64,000 nucleotides of DNA from Lachnospiraceae bacterium (GTDB lineage: Bacteria > Bacillota > Clostridia > Lachnospirales > Lachnospiraceae): the NCBI GenBank assembly GCA_900199595.1, contig FZRB01000005.1:1-64000 (forward strand), read 5' to 3'. Under the pieces are notes generated by a model. It made no database searches, was not told where the DNA came from, and saw nothing but the letters and a program-made list of their open reading frames with translations. This document shows, piece after piece, positions 63,301-64,000 of the stretch. A program made the translations under genes and the position numbers. Each line of letters begins with the position of its first letter. Positions within the stretch are counted from its first letter, which is position 1.

Positions 63301-64000
63301 TTCTATCTCAAAATTCCCAAATTCAATCTGCGGCCTGATTGAATACTTGATATCATTTATGTTATTATTTCTTTTTATATCAAACTTGGATATATCTCCC
63401 AGCTTCTTACCTTTTATCTCTTGAAACTGAGTTCTGAAAAGCATATCATCCAGTGCGCGACTATTAATGGTCTTTTTAATCGTTCCAATATCACCGGACT
63501 GCCATTCATCATAATACATTGCATTTCCGACAGCACTTATCATATTATCAAAAACCTTCTGGTATCCCACCCAGAAATTCGCCATCTTCTTTGCTTCCAG
63601 TTCACCACCTACATATTTCTGGATGTACTCTGAACTTTTGGTTTCCTCATAAACCTTATTATCAGAACCTGTTCCTTTAGGGATGGTATAATTACCCATT
63701 CTGACAAAGAATTCCTGATTAAAATCAATCATGAGATTACCAACTATACTCAGCTCGTCATAGTAATCCTTTGCCATCTCCCTGTCAAAATAATCAATAT
63801 CCGGAATAGTATATTCCTGCATTTTGGCAGTACTTCTCTTCATTATATCAGCCCAGTTCTTTGCAGCTTTACTATACTTATCGGCTTTTACATCTTTATT
63901 TATTTCAGATTCAGGATTCATTGGATTATCCTGACAAAACTTTACAAAATCTTCTACATACTTCTGATTATTCTCTCCGCGAAGTACTCCTATAGCTGCC
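60331..64000 (-). CDS. Very large protein of unknown function, start beyond the window
   Basis: The frame is open from the right edge to TGA at 60331, over 1,220 codons. The first ATG inside the window (63921) has no good ribosome site and coding continues upstream of it, so the true start lies outside. The visible part is hydrophilic, mostly helical, and rich in Lys, Glu, Asp, Asn and Tyr. It has no signal, no membrane helix, no coiled-coil of great length and no catalytic motif I know. The C-terminus is disordered and lysine-rich. I do not recognise the family. Codon use looks like that of its neighbours. Confidence 0.8.
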   Translation of the reverse strand, partial: AAIGVLRGENNQKYVEDFVKFCQDNPMNPESEINKDVKADKYSKAAKNWADIMKRSTAKMQEYTIPDIDYFDREMAKDYYDELSIVGNLMIDFNQEFFVRMGNYTIPKGTGSDNKVYEETKSSEYIQKYVGGELEAKKMANFWVGYQKVFDNMISAVGNAMYYDEWQSGDIGTIKKTINSRALDDMLFRTQFQEIKGKKLGDISKFDIKRNNNINDIKYSIRPQIEFGNFEIEQDKVIDYLTGKDTNGFINDINVRYIQPQLGNKKTEIVGLSAAKAFFRSISRSNEMLIPLTQSSGDDAASVKDFVRLNKHLIREPFDYIFDENMYNYAEDLELDPIDLFRVDDKSPTELWGEKYADVTDSTEKRFLLKAEILKKAIKGDSEITIKVAKIGKDNAFISKKEMIAVPKRADLEEMAEGIEIYNGLLDKLTEKVGNYQTRLAETQKSPDNNFKNKTAEGSEPYQAMCTALKELSTYLSKSKTDRFNMEGLRTKLSDFQRAGETYFKRGKTSNRERLAVAGEVASDMETYMNALNDAFNDFDKRYPADLDGNTIDKTSKSSIEWQINSLAVTYNKVKPLKKLSKEQKDAKINEALERGVGIADINTKIPESFSAQVSPEDEYMYITMFMTKENHVGDWKRKNNPYMHKLKSADIIKDSKDYEDQFSSYYSQKLADKIHSFKDMEEQFSHMMAGYVKNLALVGKNFKAVYDSLDGEEYQYDKALSSATQIGVFAMAVQSDDLINEISHKEPFYNKFKELLGYNRDMTFRDVYKKLGYTAEEIEMLTKDEPDKLDAKPWPDKDMDDDNKMYSAIGVLSEEYFRILKYKSVQKSLDVVSAEEKEYYDMAIKAYEDVNVKMNKEEVKNKQDALVAWHNEKLDTLKKLEVKFRQDQINQLNSVIFGEKKMGVLEKDEMTGAYRALYNRKNDYIGAYLKNEPEAAAKADAVLNNQAGYAKLGEKSRKPAVGFKSYLMLHTGLKMGRNAEEMVENVSKCMAAVLLSDKKFDIKTIHKYAGACKEMYSLDALKNNPKKLQSMLHNTESLIAASNELRNTIYGVSPEKCDRYFEDMKMIADNLSTTSGHGKQYKKLNGLIKEAAGLKNKNLSPKDFADEIRRLNVAIYGAALEYINSKGMNKIDVDKNPRAAAALNAISVLTNSTEGLSFRTTKLITDMRQALERSHNNAAEKFENLNTFKTRFGTNNVNSQKEPEVKMQPVGKQTDKDISKK

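Noticed and set aside
63900-63921. ATG at 63921 as the true start of the large right-edge gene
   Set aside because: The frame stays open and protein-like upstream to the window edge, and no Shine-Dalgarno precedes this ATG.

Overview
The window comes from an AT-rich, low-GC Gram-positive anaerobe, most likely a member of the Lachnospiraceae (Butyrivibrio, Roseburia or Lachnospira-like). The support is the gene set: a V-type ATPase in place of F-type, an FprA flavodiiron protein, an OadB/OadG sodium-pump pair, clostripain-family lipoprotein, CUT1-type sugar transporter, GH2/GH3/GH36 glycosidases, a LacI-like sensor fused to GGDEF, strong AGGAGG ribosome sites and lipoprotein signals. There are no rRNA or tRNA genes, no CRISPR array and no prophage. 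The only trace of an insertion sequence is a transposase C-terminus at the left edge.

Layout. 1-0.45 kb: transposase tail and a GC-rich cluster of hairpins. 0.45-8 kb: rlmH, a PurF-like protein without the catalytic cysteine, fprA, an orphan solute-binding lipoprotein, and a copper ATPase whose C-terminal domain has its own ribosome site. 8.2-16 kb: DUF2975/XRE/DUF4173 membrane cluster, a lipid kinase, uracil permease, a DUF975 protein with tandem repeats, and upp. 15.9-22.3 kb: galactoside operon (GH2, GPH transporter, GH36). 22.4-31.8 kb: complete V-type ATPase operon in the order H-I-K-E-C-F-A-B-D, with a sodium-type ligand set in the K subunit and two structured non-coding stretches inside it. 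31.9-43.9 kb: pentose or xylo-oligosaccharide regulon: AraC regulator, ABC transporter, galM, xylB, a FucI-like isomerase, a TalC-type transaldolase and a GH3 glycosidase. 44-64 kb: SpoVK/CbbX-like AAA ATPase, CoA-transferase, LacI-GGDEF sensor, C11 peptidase, OadB/OadG, lysoplasmalogenase-like protein, hybrid histidine kinase, a PEP/pyruvate-binding gene split by one in-frame stop, a YczE-like membrane protein, and a very large unrecognised protein that runs off the right edge.

How the genes work together. The ATPase K subunit and OadB/G suggest sodium-based bioenergetics. Two sugar loci have their own promoters. In the pentose locus, the solute-binding protein and GH3 promoters carry the same 14-bp direct repeat at exactly 21-bp spacing with the -35 box inside the proximal copy. 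This is the arrangement expected of an AraC-type activator, and one is encoded beside the transporter.

The most novel signals are non-coding. (1) A family of roughly 180-nt multi-hairpin elements lies directly behind stop codons (11636-11821 and 60158-60331, with a related one at 28705-28887). Two copies share near-identical internal hairpins while the outer stems differ in sequence but still pair, which is covariation. (2) A 0.5-kb, two-part structured insertion separates atpB from atpD. (3) Four convergent gene pairs are separated by terminators that share sequence, not only structure. None of these could be compared with a database here.
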